Source of the DNA: Patagioenas fasciata
Lineage: Eukaryota > Chordata > Aves > Columbiformes > Columbidae
Reading direction: 5' to 3'
Length of the DNA: 64,000 bases
Assembly (NCBI RefSeq): GCF_037038585.1
Contig: NC_092525.1
Location: 31,522,367 to 31,586,366 of the forward strand
The stretch's first letter is position 1; the number at the start of each line of letters is the position of its first letter. The notes below the pieces were generated by a model. The model saw only the letters and a program-made list of their open reading frames with translations. It was not told the DNA's origin and did no database searches. A program made the position numbers and the translations under genes. Of the stretch, positions 35,401 to 47,106 are shown one piece after another.

Positions 35401-38400
35401 AACTACTGCTAGCAGAAGGATCAGAAAGGCATTTAGTTATCTTGTGGGAGAAAGGAGATTTTTTTTTTTTTCCTTCAGCTGTAGAAACAATTTTCTCATT
35501 AAAACATTAGGGAAAAATATACACAGATGTCAACAATGACTTAATAGCACATAAAAGTATACCGTAAAATAACCAGGTTCAGAGGTGTATGGAAACAATG
35601 CATCTTGTATCTCTAAGTATCTTCTGATGTAAGGTTAATGTCATTTTCTGCTTGCACTTGAATTTCCTTTGCTATGAGGGTTTGGAGACAGGGAGATTAA
35701 GAGTGGTTTTTTGGTTTGTTTTTTGTTAGTTGGTTGGGTTTTTTCATTTGGTATACATTAATAACAGAGCAAATGGAGCTGGCCAAGTAAGATTAGATAG
35801 CTTCTGTTTATCACTATATTGTTTAAAGAGAATGTTGCTCTGTGGAAATTCTGGGATTCCTTTCATGCTTATTGCAGAATTTCTCTTAAGTGTGGTGACG
35901 TTCCACCAATTCTTTGAGGTGTTTTTTAATTGTCATGTACTAGCATGAAAGCTAAATATTCAAAATTAGATATAACATTTGTAGTCTTCAAAATATAATC
36001 CTAGTAACGTTGTTAAACAGTTTTGAAAACAAGTTTCTTTATGACAACAAAATTAAAGTCTGACAGAATGAGAAGTGTATGAACCAGAGAAGTCCACAGT
36101 TTTACTTATGTCCTAGCCAACTAACTGTGTTTTCCTTTTATGTCTCTGAAAATCGTATGCCTTTCATGCTGACCATCTTGCAGTCTCAGAGTACCTGTTT
36201 AAACCACATCGGTAAATGAAAGATTTCAGTGGCTGAGCTTGTCCTTGCCTCACACAAGAATGTTCTCTGTGGCTTTAAAATTCTTCAAATAAATTCTTTT
36301 GTGGTGTGTCCATTAAGTGTGGAGATTTTCTGATTGATGTAACTCCACAAGGTGCTCTTAATTACTGCAATACCACCATTGTTTAGTTGTATACTGTCAT
36401 CAATAGCTTGCAATATTTTCACAATAATAAAAAACCTGCAATAAAGCAGAGTATTCCAGTGGAGGATAGAGGGATTTCACAACATGATTTGCAAATTAGT
36501 GAGTTTGTTGTTTAACAGATGATGAAGTGACGATATCCAGGATTACAACTTCCACAATGTAATGGTGTATATGTCTCTGAAGTAACTATGTTGACTTGTT
36601 TCCAAGGTTGACCACTGAGGCAAAATTCATAGTGGCTTCCAAAACAATGTCTGGTCCAAAACATTGTGTGTCTTACTAATGGTGCTTGTTCTAATTTAAA
36701 TACTTTTAAAATATTTCTAGGAATGTATTGTACTTTAGCACAGGTAACACTGCTATTGTGGCCTGCCTTTCTGCAGGGCGGTATTTTTGGTTTTGCAATT
36801 TGTATTTAAAAAAAAAAAAGCTTCAGGACTTTTCTACTTTTCCAAGAATTATAAAAATGCTAAACAGCTTTCTCTATCTGATAGAAAGCAACACTGGCTC
36901 TTTGATAACCATAACACGTCAGCCTTTGGACTGCTTCTTGTCACATGTTTAGAGTAGACAGATGTGCTGGAACAAGTGACTTGTGGCTGGAAGGTCATAA
37001 TTCCAGTTGGTTGATACAGACCTAATGAGCAAGTACTTTTCCTGGAGTATAGATGTGAGGAAAATCTTCAAATTTAAAAAAAAAAAAGTATCAAAAATAT
37101 ATTATTAAAGACACTACATGTCTTAACATGAGAGTTTCCTGCTTATGGCATCAGTGCTCTGATGGGAAATGTTCAGGTCACAAGCTGCAGATTTAGAATT
37201 GGGCATCCTTGAATTTACTTAGGATATGCTCAAACTTGCAAATAGAAATCTCTTCACAGACTCAGCAATTCTTTGGAGGCTTGTTTTTGTTTATGTGGAT
37301 CGTACGTAACTGCTTACATGGATCAGTGAAGCATGGAGAATATTTTATGTGTCTGTCTTTTGACTCCCTATGTCTATCGTGTGTCCATCTTAATGTCTAT
37401 CTTCTATTTCATTTTAGCCATTGGAAAAAAAGTAACAAAAAGTATTTTTATTTACACATACCTCACATTCAGGTGACATCATGATAGGGATCAAATGGTA
37501 AAAAAATCTCTGAGTTGCCTTTGTCATAGATATAGTAGATATGGTAGACTTCTAGCTCTGTCTGCACCTTGAACAAACGCTCACCACAGAATCTTTTTCA
37601 TTTTGACTGTCTTACAAAATATGCAGTTTCATTCACTTCCTTCATATGCCTACAGATAACACTGCTTTTTTTGCTGTTCCTCTTCTTTTTGTGTATTTAG
37701 TCATATGTGTTACGTGTGTGAGAACAATGTCATCATCACTGAATAAGCATATTGAGGAATGTTCTCTTTGATTAAAAGGCTGAGTGTTTTTAATTTATAG
37801 TGCAGTCTTGAGTGACTCTGATTCATCTTCTAAAAGAAGAATTCATCTGTGAGAGCTAAACAAAATACAGCCTTCAACATTCCCTGTTTATATGAGGATT
37901 ACAATGAAACAATGAAATAAATGTAATAATCTTAATGCATAGATAACTACCTCATTAACTACCTGCTGGCAAGGAGCCAAGAAAGTATTAATCTCTTTGG
38001 CCATAATGGTTGAACTTCTATGCTATTAAGTGTCTTCTGAGATGTTCAGTCATTTAACATTCCTAAGCAATAGTATTTGTAATTGGGCTTTGGTTTTGTT
38101 TTTCAGAGTCAAAGGCACTGTGAGATGAGGGGCTAGATAATGAGGGATCTATCAATTTCTAACCCAGCTTGGTCTTGCAGAATATTGCACGCTCTTCAAA
38201 CAATATGATGGTGCAGAGGTAAGAACTGGCTTTTTAAATTAAATTCTTGAGAAAACATCAAGCAAGGTGATACAATGCAAGTGATTAATGTTCTATGAGA
38301 CGATGTTAGAGCAAAAAATCTAAAGGCTGATAGTTTGCTTTTGTCTTAGGAAAGGGGAAAAATAAAACAAATGTCTTTTGTAACTGTGTACTAAAACTCA

Positions 38401-40085
38401 TAGAGAAATAGAGTCACTTACTGGCAATCTAGATAAAATGAACATTTTACTGTTTCCAACACTGCTTGTCCTATATTAGTCTTGGCTGTCTCAGATTTTA
38501 ATAAATGGGCATGCTCATCAGAGCAAGAATACACAGATGACTTTTGTTCTACAAAAGTTAACAAGTTTCTTTCTTAAAATTCAGAACTAGATAAAATATA
38601 AACTTATATGCCAATTGTTGTATGAAATTGTTTCTAGGTAAATGGATACTATGTGGCTTAAGAATAATCTTCTCTATTGAGCAAATACTACATTACAGAA
38701 GAACCTTATATCAGTCATCTTGAATATTCCTAGAAATTTATTTAAAATTTTTTAGGAAGCCTGTTTCCCACAGGTCCTACTTGATCAAAATTTCTTTTTT
38801 ATTGTCAGTTTCTTGTTTTCAGTTCTTATAATCCGTGTACAAATTTATTAACAGTTCCGTAATATTTAATCAGTTAAATGCTGCTTTGACGTGCTTTAAT
38901 TATGTCCCGTCATATCGCTAACTAATTCAGACAATAGATGTAAAAAATACAACTGAATATTCTCATCAACTCAAAATATTATTGGATTCACTTTCAAATA
39001 ATTCCCCCCCTCCTCTTCTTTTTTGTAACTCATCAAAGTTTCATGAAGTGGCACTAAAGTTTATTTAAAACTGGCTTTTGTGTCACATTTGTGCTGCTTG
39101 TGTACCCGAGTTCTTCATGAGTGTCATAATAATCTCACAATCCAAGCAAAATAAAAATAAGAGGTTTTTAAATATGAGTTTTTCACAGGGTAGGGGAAAA
39201 GGAAAACATTTTCTACTTTCCCAAATGAATTCAGTCAGTAAGACTTAAAAGCACACTGGAAAATGTTATTATATGACTCAAACTGCCATTATAACACAGA
39301 AGACAGTAATACAGAACCATGGGAAAGGTGTTCGGACAGTGAAAAAAAACCCAAAAAATAAACCTGCAGCAAAGACAGTTTACAGCTTACCAAGCCTAGA
39401 ACCTGCCTGTAAAAAGTTTTTGCTGAAGTGCAAAACTTAAAAATAGGCTTAGTGCATCATTCTGGATAAAATGAACTTTTTTTAAGTTCAAGGCCATGAG
39501 TCATAGCTTCAGTTCTCCAATATCTGTAGGTTACAAGTGTTATACCATTTCTTAGGTCCTCAGCCAAACTGAATATTTTCCTGAAACAAAACTTTAATTT
39601 GATGAAATGCCTGGTTTCCCTGACCTCGCATACATACTAACCTGTTTAATACTAGCCATACACTTAAGAACCGTGTGGAACCAAGCTTCTAAGTTCCTGA
39701 AAGTCTAAGTAATTGCCTTTGATGTCTTCTACTTTTAAAAATAATTACTAATAACTATTTACACTGGAGTTTTTATCTCTGCAGTAGAAGGTATGATTAT
39801 ATCCATTTTGCTGAGGACAGTGATGCACAGATTCTTGAATTAAATTGTTCTTAGTTAAGTAATAAATTAATGGCAGTAGAAGACAGAGTTCTTGGGTTTC
39901 AGTCAACTGATCTAGCCAGTTCTTAAGGCAGAGTAGAAAGTGTTTATGATCTTGAATGAAGAAAGAGAACTTCAAGGCGGGAGACTCTTCTCCCTGACAA
40001 ATAAAATTTGCGCATATTACTGTTGTCTGCTGCAAAATTCAACAAGTTCTTTAAAGCTACTAAAAAAACCCGAACAAACAAAAAC

Positions 40086-40119
<34 letters not shown>

Positions 40120-40894
40120 CAAACACAAAAAGGTCTCTATAAAAGCTCTCACTGTGTTACTCTGAGCATATGCCATTCAGCACTGGAGTTAACACCAACC
40201 TATTTTGTGTTCCTTCTTACAAGCTTTTTGCTAAAGCTTGAAGAACAAGGATGCATTTGCACTTCTTTCTGTGTGTTTTTTTCTTGGAGGATGTTCTTGG
40301 GGATTGAGGGGGAGGATGTTAGGGGTTTTTATGAGAAGTAGAAGCTTCTGTCACTGCTACCAAAACTGAAAAATCCTTTCTACTGAAACGTGAATTCATC
40401 ATTAGTACCAATTTTTGCATTTGGGTCAACCTAGAAAGGGGTAAAGCAACAGTAATTATTCAGCTCCCGTCTTTCATGTAATTAGGTACATATAAAGTAT
40501 CATTTGACAAACACTTAGTATGATATTTTCAGGCACAGCTAAATTTCCCTAACAGATTTTGAAATTGTTATAGCTAGTGACATAAAAAATTGAGGCGTTC
40601 AACAACTAGAGGACTACTCAGATGAAATCAAAGAATGTCATGGGTTTACAGTGGTTTTACTTTGAAAGAAAAGTTTAAAAAATACTATTTCAAAATCAGT
40701 GGATCACTTAGAGTAGAAATTCTGTGCCCATTGTCTTATTTACACAGTGAAACAATGTGATTTAATATTTTAGGGTCCTAGCCCTGACCTGTCAAATCCC
40801 CATCAGAAAAGGCTACTTTTAATAATATGACTTGCCAGCAACAAAATTGGGTACATCCTATGGATTTCTGTTTATCCGATTTACAGGGAAAATA
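29424..40894. other. Non-coding stretch, presumed BCAR3 intron
   Basis: This is AT-rich, apparently unique sequence with no supported gene or transposon. Low-complexity patches: an A/C-rich tract at 32953-33006, a T run at 35460-35471, and (AC)n joined to a run of 21 A at 40085-40119. The low repeat content over 11 kb is compatible with old unique intron, and conserved non-coding elements cannot be judged without alignment. Confidence 0.5.
40085..40119. repeat. (AC)n microsatellite plus 21-base poly-A
   Basis: An alternating AC run (40085-40098) runs directly into 21 A (40099-40119). Open frames crossing it on both strands are artefacts of the repeat. Confidence 0.85.
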
Positions 40895-41093
40895 CAGGGT
40901 GTTTCACAAAGATGGACCCAGTTTCAAAGCAGTATGTTTCACGATGGCAATTACACAAAAATTTATATCTAGCAGTAATCATGAGAAACTCTATGACCTG
41001 CCCTTTCAAGTGGTAAGAGTTTCATTCATGGATGGTTCGTGATTGCAGAGATATAGTGATTTCAAATTGGGTCCATCTTTTTGAAACATCCTC
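40895..41093. mobile_element. TA-flanked mariner-type MITE, copy 1 (199 bp)
   Basis: The left end reads CAGGGTGTTTCACAAAGATG followed by GACCCAGTTTCAAA. The right end is its inverted complement, ending in GGGTCCATC, TTTTTGAAAC and ATCCTC. About 29 of the first 34 bases pair. TA dinucleotides flank both sides (40893-40894 and 41094-41095), the target duplication of Tc1/mariner elements. The interior is too short for a transposase, so the element is non-autonomous. A second copy with the same ends is at 57418. I do not know the family name with certainty. Confidence 0.8.
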
Positions 41094-41095
41094 TA

Positions 41096-44000
41096 CAGAA
41101 CAGTAAAAATAAAAGTAAATCAATTTGACGTAAATTTTCTGCTTTGGATGTGTTTTGGTTTTGCTCTAAAAGATATCATCATCAAATGAAATGTACGTAT
41201 AAATTAACATAAAATTGAACTTTTGTACTGACTTCCAAGTAATGCCTTGAGTTATTCAGCAGCTTATTTTGAAAATAAAATAGTAATAATTTTGTGGTGA
41301 GAAAGGGGAATAAATGAGAACAATTCAGGTTTGATTACCCAAATGCACTGTTTGGAAATTCATGTTTTTCAAAACAGTGTCACAGCCCATGTTATCTATT
41401 AATAATAGTGAATATCCTCTTGCATATCCAAAACCTCCCTTTCTGATATTATGATGTCCCTCACTTCACTTGGAGATTTATCTTCCTTCATTAGCTTAAT
41501 TGCAATTGCCATACTAGCTCTTTTGGTTTTTGTTGTTGAAAGTAGTCATAGTTCTCTTGACCAGTTTTGTTTTGAGAAAAAAATTAGAGAGGATGAATTA
41601 GTATTTTAAAAGAAAAATTTTTCATCCCTTCAGTGACATAGCTTATCACAATAAAGGGGCTTCATGTAACACGTGAATATGCTTATGTTTGCTGTTACGT
41701 AGCTTACAGTATCAGAAACAGAAAACCTCTCTGAAATAAAATTGAATTCTGCTGGACTAGTCCATCCTGCAGAAGTTGATCTTAGAAAAATGATAATTGA
41801 AAATCAAGTCCACTGAACACACATCATTTCCAGCATCCTGCTGCTTCAGGAGGTAGAAAAAAAGAGAGGTGAGATTTCCATGCTGTCTCCTGTAGGCTAA
41901 GAGAATGAGTTAAGGCAACCCAAGCTTTCCTGTCACAAGGAGATTATAAACTGATGTGCCGATTCAGCCTAGGATACTGCTCTGAATTCAGATCACAAGG
42001 ACACTTCACATCGACAGTCACATTGATGTTTTGGCAGGGTTTTCAATAATAATATAATCTGTACATTTTTTAGAAGTTGTCATTCAGAAAAGGCTTCGCT
42101 TTTATTTCACTTTCTATTGCTCTCACAGTCTTAAGCTTAAAAAGCTCCAGTAATGTTAGCAGACCATAACTAATGGAAGAATTGTGTCATTAATGTCTTC
42201 CTTGCTTGGAAAGATCATATCAAAAGGTCTAAACCAAGGTGGTTTGTGTATATGCCACCTCACCTCTAGTGAGAGGAGAGGAAGAGTACTTGCGCAGGCA
42301 GTTTTGACCCTCATTTTCCACTGCGGACTTTGCTATGAATTCAGACTTGATCACTACATCTTTCGTTGCTTTTATGATGCTTTTATCCATTCAGTATCAA
42401 AATTCAACTCAAGTTTGTGAGAACTGGAACAAGCCCAGTAAGACATTCTGGGTGAAAGGATATAGTGAGATATTACCCAACTATGACTTAATGTACAGGG
42501 TATTTTGAGAACAGTTAACAAGATATGGATATTATGCAGTCTGCCCAAAAATTCTAAAGATCACTGCTTTTACAAATGTAATGGTAAGCAGTGATTTACT
42601 TGGCTAACATTCCTGCTTTTACCCTCTCTTGGTTAAAATAAAAAGACTTTTGGAGCATGGGTAAAAATCGAATATTCATAAAGTGTGTTTAGCTACTTGA
42701 ACTTTTCAGGAGAAACTAGAATTGGTTGTGTACAAGTACATCAGTGTATTTTCTCAATGTTTGCTGAGGAGTTCAGATTTGGTTTAATAGTTACATAACT
42801 TCTACAGTTCTTTGGTTTAACTTTCCTAAAATATGAATATAAATATGATGTATTTGTAACTGCTACTGTCAACAGATTAGGAAATTATTCAAGTTGATTA
42901 TTGCAGTGTGAAACTAGATGTATTTCAATCAGAGTCTATATTCATGTGGTTTTGGAAATGCATTTTGTAATTTCCAGGTGCTGGAATGAGGCATATATTA
43001 CAGTTCCTAATGTAACATTGTTTCAGAGGAAAGGACTGTTCAAACATCATTCACATGGTGAATTAATTTATAGATAGTTATGCAACATTTCAAATAACTC
43101 AATGGAATATTCTGAATTCTGTTAATATAGATTCAACTATTAATACAGATTCAACAACTATAGATTGTTTGGCTTCAGATGTGTTAAGCTAAATCTGATC
43201 TTGCTGTACTGCTGATGATTTCGGTGAATTTGATTCAAACTTTTTATCTCCAAAGTAGAGTGTATAAATTTCTTGATCTCTGGACATTTATCTTGCAAGG
43301 AAACAGCATGATGCCATTTGTTTATTTTTATTTGGCAGTGAAGTGCTAGAATTCTGTAAGCTAAGTTCAGGTAAAAGTAGTGGTGGTTAATATTTCTATG
43401 GGCATTTATCTTGGTGAGCAGTGTTTCTGTTCATCCTCTGGTTTTGGCTAATGAAAGCAATTAAATGTATAGTTTAATTATGTGCTTGGAAAAAAAAAAA
43501 CAAAAAACAAAAAGAGCTGAATTGCTTTCTGAGTTGGCCTGTTTACACCAGGATATTTACATCCTAGATAGCTTTACCTATTGTATTAAAGAATTCTGGG
43601 AAGGCTGCAAAACAGATCAGTTCATTCAGTCATACATGAGTGCAGACTGTTTTGTTTTCACAGTAGGGACTAATGGTTGTTATCTAGTCTCCAGCCTATT
43701 ATGAAATGGTTTTGCTTTGTGTCTGTCTTTGACAGAGTGCTGTGTCTAGGAGCAAAGTGCCTAATCAGTTACACTGAAATGCTTCTTTTCCAGCACTGAG
43801 CTGTACTGAAGTCAGACATTAGAAAAAACAAACAAAAAAAAAGTGTTAAAGAAATACTAGTGTACTTACTAGCACAGAGCAAAGGCTATATTATTCTGTT
43901 TGCTGTTATTCTGAGTGTTAAACAACAGCATTGTATTTGTTGCTGGTTCAACAGTTTGCAGACAGTGCTTGATGTGATAAGTCACTTTAATATGTAAGCA

Positions 44001-45480
44001 TTTTCACAAGGTTAATTTTATAGGACTAAACATTTCTTTGTACAGGGAGGCGAAGTTTTGGAAAAAAAAATAGCCAAAATGCTTTCTATTTTCTAAAATG
44101 ATAACTGGTTTTGAAACTACTTTGAACAGAACATATCTCACTACACTAAGATTTGGATTCATCTTGTCTAACTGCTTGGGCTGTGTTTCCACAGTTGTTA
44201 ATACCAAGATGCATTGACATAATGACCAGCAACACATTTGACCTGGATTAAATATGTGCACATGATCACCTATCTGTTGAATTAGGCAGAGTACACAATA
44301 CGAAGTTCACTGCCTTTACACTTTTATGTTATCTTTATGCTAGCCAATGGTAGGGAAGTTATTAGAATAACGCGTTTGACATGAGTAGCATTAGCTAATC
44401 AGTAGAAAAATAACCATTCAAAATTGTTAAACCACTTCAGTCTAGCAGAATGAATTTTATAGTGGATCAGTGCTTTGAATAATGGAGCTCTGATATTTTT
44501 CATCTGTATTAGAAAACTGAAAGGCTGCTGTGGCACTGACTCTTGACCTTAATTGAAGCTGGGGTTCCAAAATGCCAGCCTAAGCAGTCTTTTCCCTCTT
44601 CAGCTTTCCTTTAGCTGCTTTGTCATGTCTCTGCATAATTCCTTTTGTTGTCAGTAAAACTATCCTGCAGCTGCATGGGGACCCCATTGAGAAATTTATC
44701 TGACTGAAAAACAACTCTTTTCCCTCCAATTCATCCAGATCAAGTCTTCATACCACTTCACTGTTCCGTTGCACCAACACATGTAAGAGTATGAATGGCC
44801 AAGGAAGAGACAGCAGAGCTGAGCCCTGGTGCCTGAAACAGCCACGCTACCTAAAGGGGAGCCACAGCTGAAGGTGTTGTAGAGTGATTCTGTGCTCACT
44901 CTAGGCATTAGAAAGAGACAGATGAATTCAGTAGATTATTCAGTCCACTTTCAATTTGTATTACTGTATGTAGGTGCCTATATTTTTTTTGTTGATTACA
45001 GAGATATCCCAGGATGGTTGACTTCCTGGCAGGTTGCTCAGCAAATGCTGACAGCTGGTGGAATGAATTTGTGCCTAAAAGCTACATCTGCAGTTGGCCT
45101 GGAACATTTCATCTCTTCTTTTGAGTGCAGCCTTCCAAATTTCAAGAAAGCATTTGTTTCCTTTTCTCCAAATCCCGATGATCTCAAATATTTGCTTAGG
45201 ACTTATAACTATATTTCATTTCCTTGACAATCAAAGTACACAAGTGGAAAAATGTTTCCAGTCTCTGCAGACTTTCTTCCTAAGTGCAAAATTGTTAGCA
45301 GTTCTGAAGGTAGTTACTACCAGTGTTTCACCAACAGAAGACCACATGGCCATGTACTGAGTCAAACTGATAGGTGCTCAAGGCCAGGATCTTGTATCAG
45401 ACAGTGGCAAAGTAGGTGTCAAATGAAACGTGAAAGAGCACACCAGCCCATAGTGATGCTTTCCCAAGTATGTTCTCAGC
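41096..45480. other. Non-coding stretch, presumed BCAR3 intron
   Basis: This is AT-rich sequence with no supported gene. A short A-rich patch lies at 43491-43512 and an imperfect tandem repeat of TAATA(T/C)AGATTCAAC at about 43123-43160. Open frames at 44892-45524 show no recognisable domain and stop at the hAT-like element. Confidence 0.5.
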
Positions 45481-45488
45481 CTCTAAGC

Positions 45489-45597
45489 CAGCATCTAGGA
45501 GTAGTTACATTTACAGAGTCCTAAAATTACATTCAGCCCTTTGAAGGCAACTGCGACGCTGATGTGGCCCCAGGTGAAAATGAGTTTGACACCCCTG
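45489..45597. mobile_element. Short hAT-like non-autonomous element (109 bp)
   Basis: The right end, GTGAAAATGAGTTTGACACC then CCTG, is the inverted form of a CAGGGGTGTC-type hAT terminus. The preceding ACATTCAGCCCTTTGAAGGC and CTGATGTGGCCCCAGG resemble hAT/Charlie-type repeats known from amniotes (from memory). Identical 8-bp sequences CTCTAAGC lie at 45481-45488 and 45598-45605, which is the duplication length of hAT insertions. The left end starts CAG but otherwise does not match the right terminus, so the left boundary rests mainly on the duplication. No coding capacity. Confidence 0.6.
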
Positions 45598-45605
45598 CTC
45601 TAAGC

Positions 45606-46645
45606 ATTTAATCTAACAAGAATGAAGTTTCAAAAAGGTATGAATACAAAGAGCTATAAATACTCTTCCCATAATCCCTTTGCCTGTATCTTACCTTTTG
45701 ATGTGCTCTGCAGCACATTCTGGATCTTGGTGTCCTGCAACCTAGGCCAGTATCCATTCATATATTCACAGCATGCTTTGCTTCCTTTGACATGTAGCTT
45801 TTGTTTTCTGTTCCAGGGAAGTTGTAGAGTCAGAGGGTGGGGCCTGCAGCTTGCCTGGACTTGTCCCAATAGGAAATCAAAATGCATTCAAAATTTGGGT
45901 ACTAAACCACTCCCAAGTAAAGCAAAATATGGACTGTGCTTCTGTCTGTGCTTGTAGGAATAATATCAGTGGCTAACCAGCACCATTTTGTAGTCTTGGA
46001 AATATTTGTTTGGCATTCTGAAGAAGCCAGGAAATAACATATCCTCTTCTAGAAGTAGCTTCTTCTGGTATGAGAGAAACTGATGACAAATTAGGTGTAA
46101 TCTGACTCCTGTATTACACAAAAAGAACTTCCTTCCCAGAGCATGAGGCATAGCACTCTGTCCTTTAACAATCAGCAGTTCAAGAGAGACGTCCTAAAAG
46201 CTATAGCCCAGTACTTAGAGAGTAGCGCTCCAGGAAGGGACCATGGTTTTCTAAGTATCCTTTAATACAACTAAAGCAGGGTTTGATGCTGTGCAGGACT
46301 GGGACAGAGTGATATTTAAGCATGTTACCATATGATGCTACACTTTGTAGGAGTGTGGTTTTATTATTATGTCTTATGACCTATAATAAAAGAATTGTGT
46401 TTCAGATGTGTTGAGGAATCCCACCATTATGTGACTAGCTCCTTCAGTGTGGCAGAAACGTTATCCTTAGAGAGGATAATGTAAATATGTAGATGGAAAT
46501 GTCTATTTTGATATAATAAAAACATACCTCGGATATTGCCAGTCATGGAAGCTATTTCTTAGTTCCTTTATAACCATTAATTTAAATATAGAATTATTTT
46601 GAAAAGCTCTCTATCATTTTACTACTAAAATGTTTATGTATGTAT
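45606..46645. other. Non-coding stretch between hAT-like element and CR1
   Basis: Unique sequence; I see no gene or repeat in it. Confidence 0.5.
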
Positions 46646-47106
46646 CGTAGAATCATAGAATAATTTGGACTGGGAGGGACCTTCACAGGTCCAATCGCCC
46701 TGCAATGAACAATGAGGGACATCTTCAACCTAGGTCAGGTTGCTCAGAGCCCTGTCCAGCCTGGCCTTGAATGTCTCCAGGGATGAGGCATCTACCACCT
46801 CTCTGGGCAGCCTGGGCCAGTGTTTCACCACCCTCACTGTAAAAAATTTCTTCCTTATGTTTAACCCGAGTCTCCCGTCTTCTATTTTTAAACCATCACC
46901 TCTTGTCCTATAGCAACAGGCCCTGCTAAAAAGTCTGTCTCCATCTTTCTTATAGGCCACTTTTAAGTACTGAAAGCCCGCAATAAGGTCTCCTACAGCC
47001 TTCTTTTCTACAGGCTTCACAACCTCAACTCTCTCAGCTTGTCCTTACAGGAGAGGTGTTCCATCTTTTATCATTTTTATGGCCCTCCTCTGGACCCTCT
47101 CCATTT
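46646..47106 (-). mobile_element. CR1 LINE 3' portion with C-terminal ORF2 frame
   Basis: The element reads on the - strand. The left boundary GAATCATAGAAT is the reverse of the CR1 terminal ATTCTATGATTC repeat. A - strand frame of 96 codons (46730-47020) matches the end of CR1 ORF2, the reverse transcriptase protein, with FFTVRVVKHWPRLPREVV and FKARLDRALSNL just before the stop. The 3' UTR between 46646 and 46730 carries the usual AATTTGGACTGGGAGGGACC block. The copy is 5'-truncated at about 47106, without the catalytic RT motifs, so it cannot move by itself. The frame is open over the C-terminal block, which points to a moderately young insertion. Confidence 0.9.

Noticed and set aside
39940-40341. 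133-codon + strand frame
   Set aside because: It runs through the (AC)n/poly-A repeat and has no recognisable domain.
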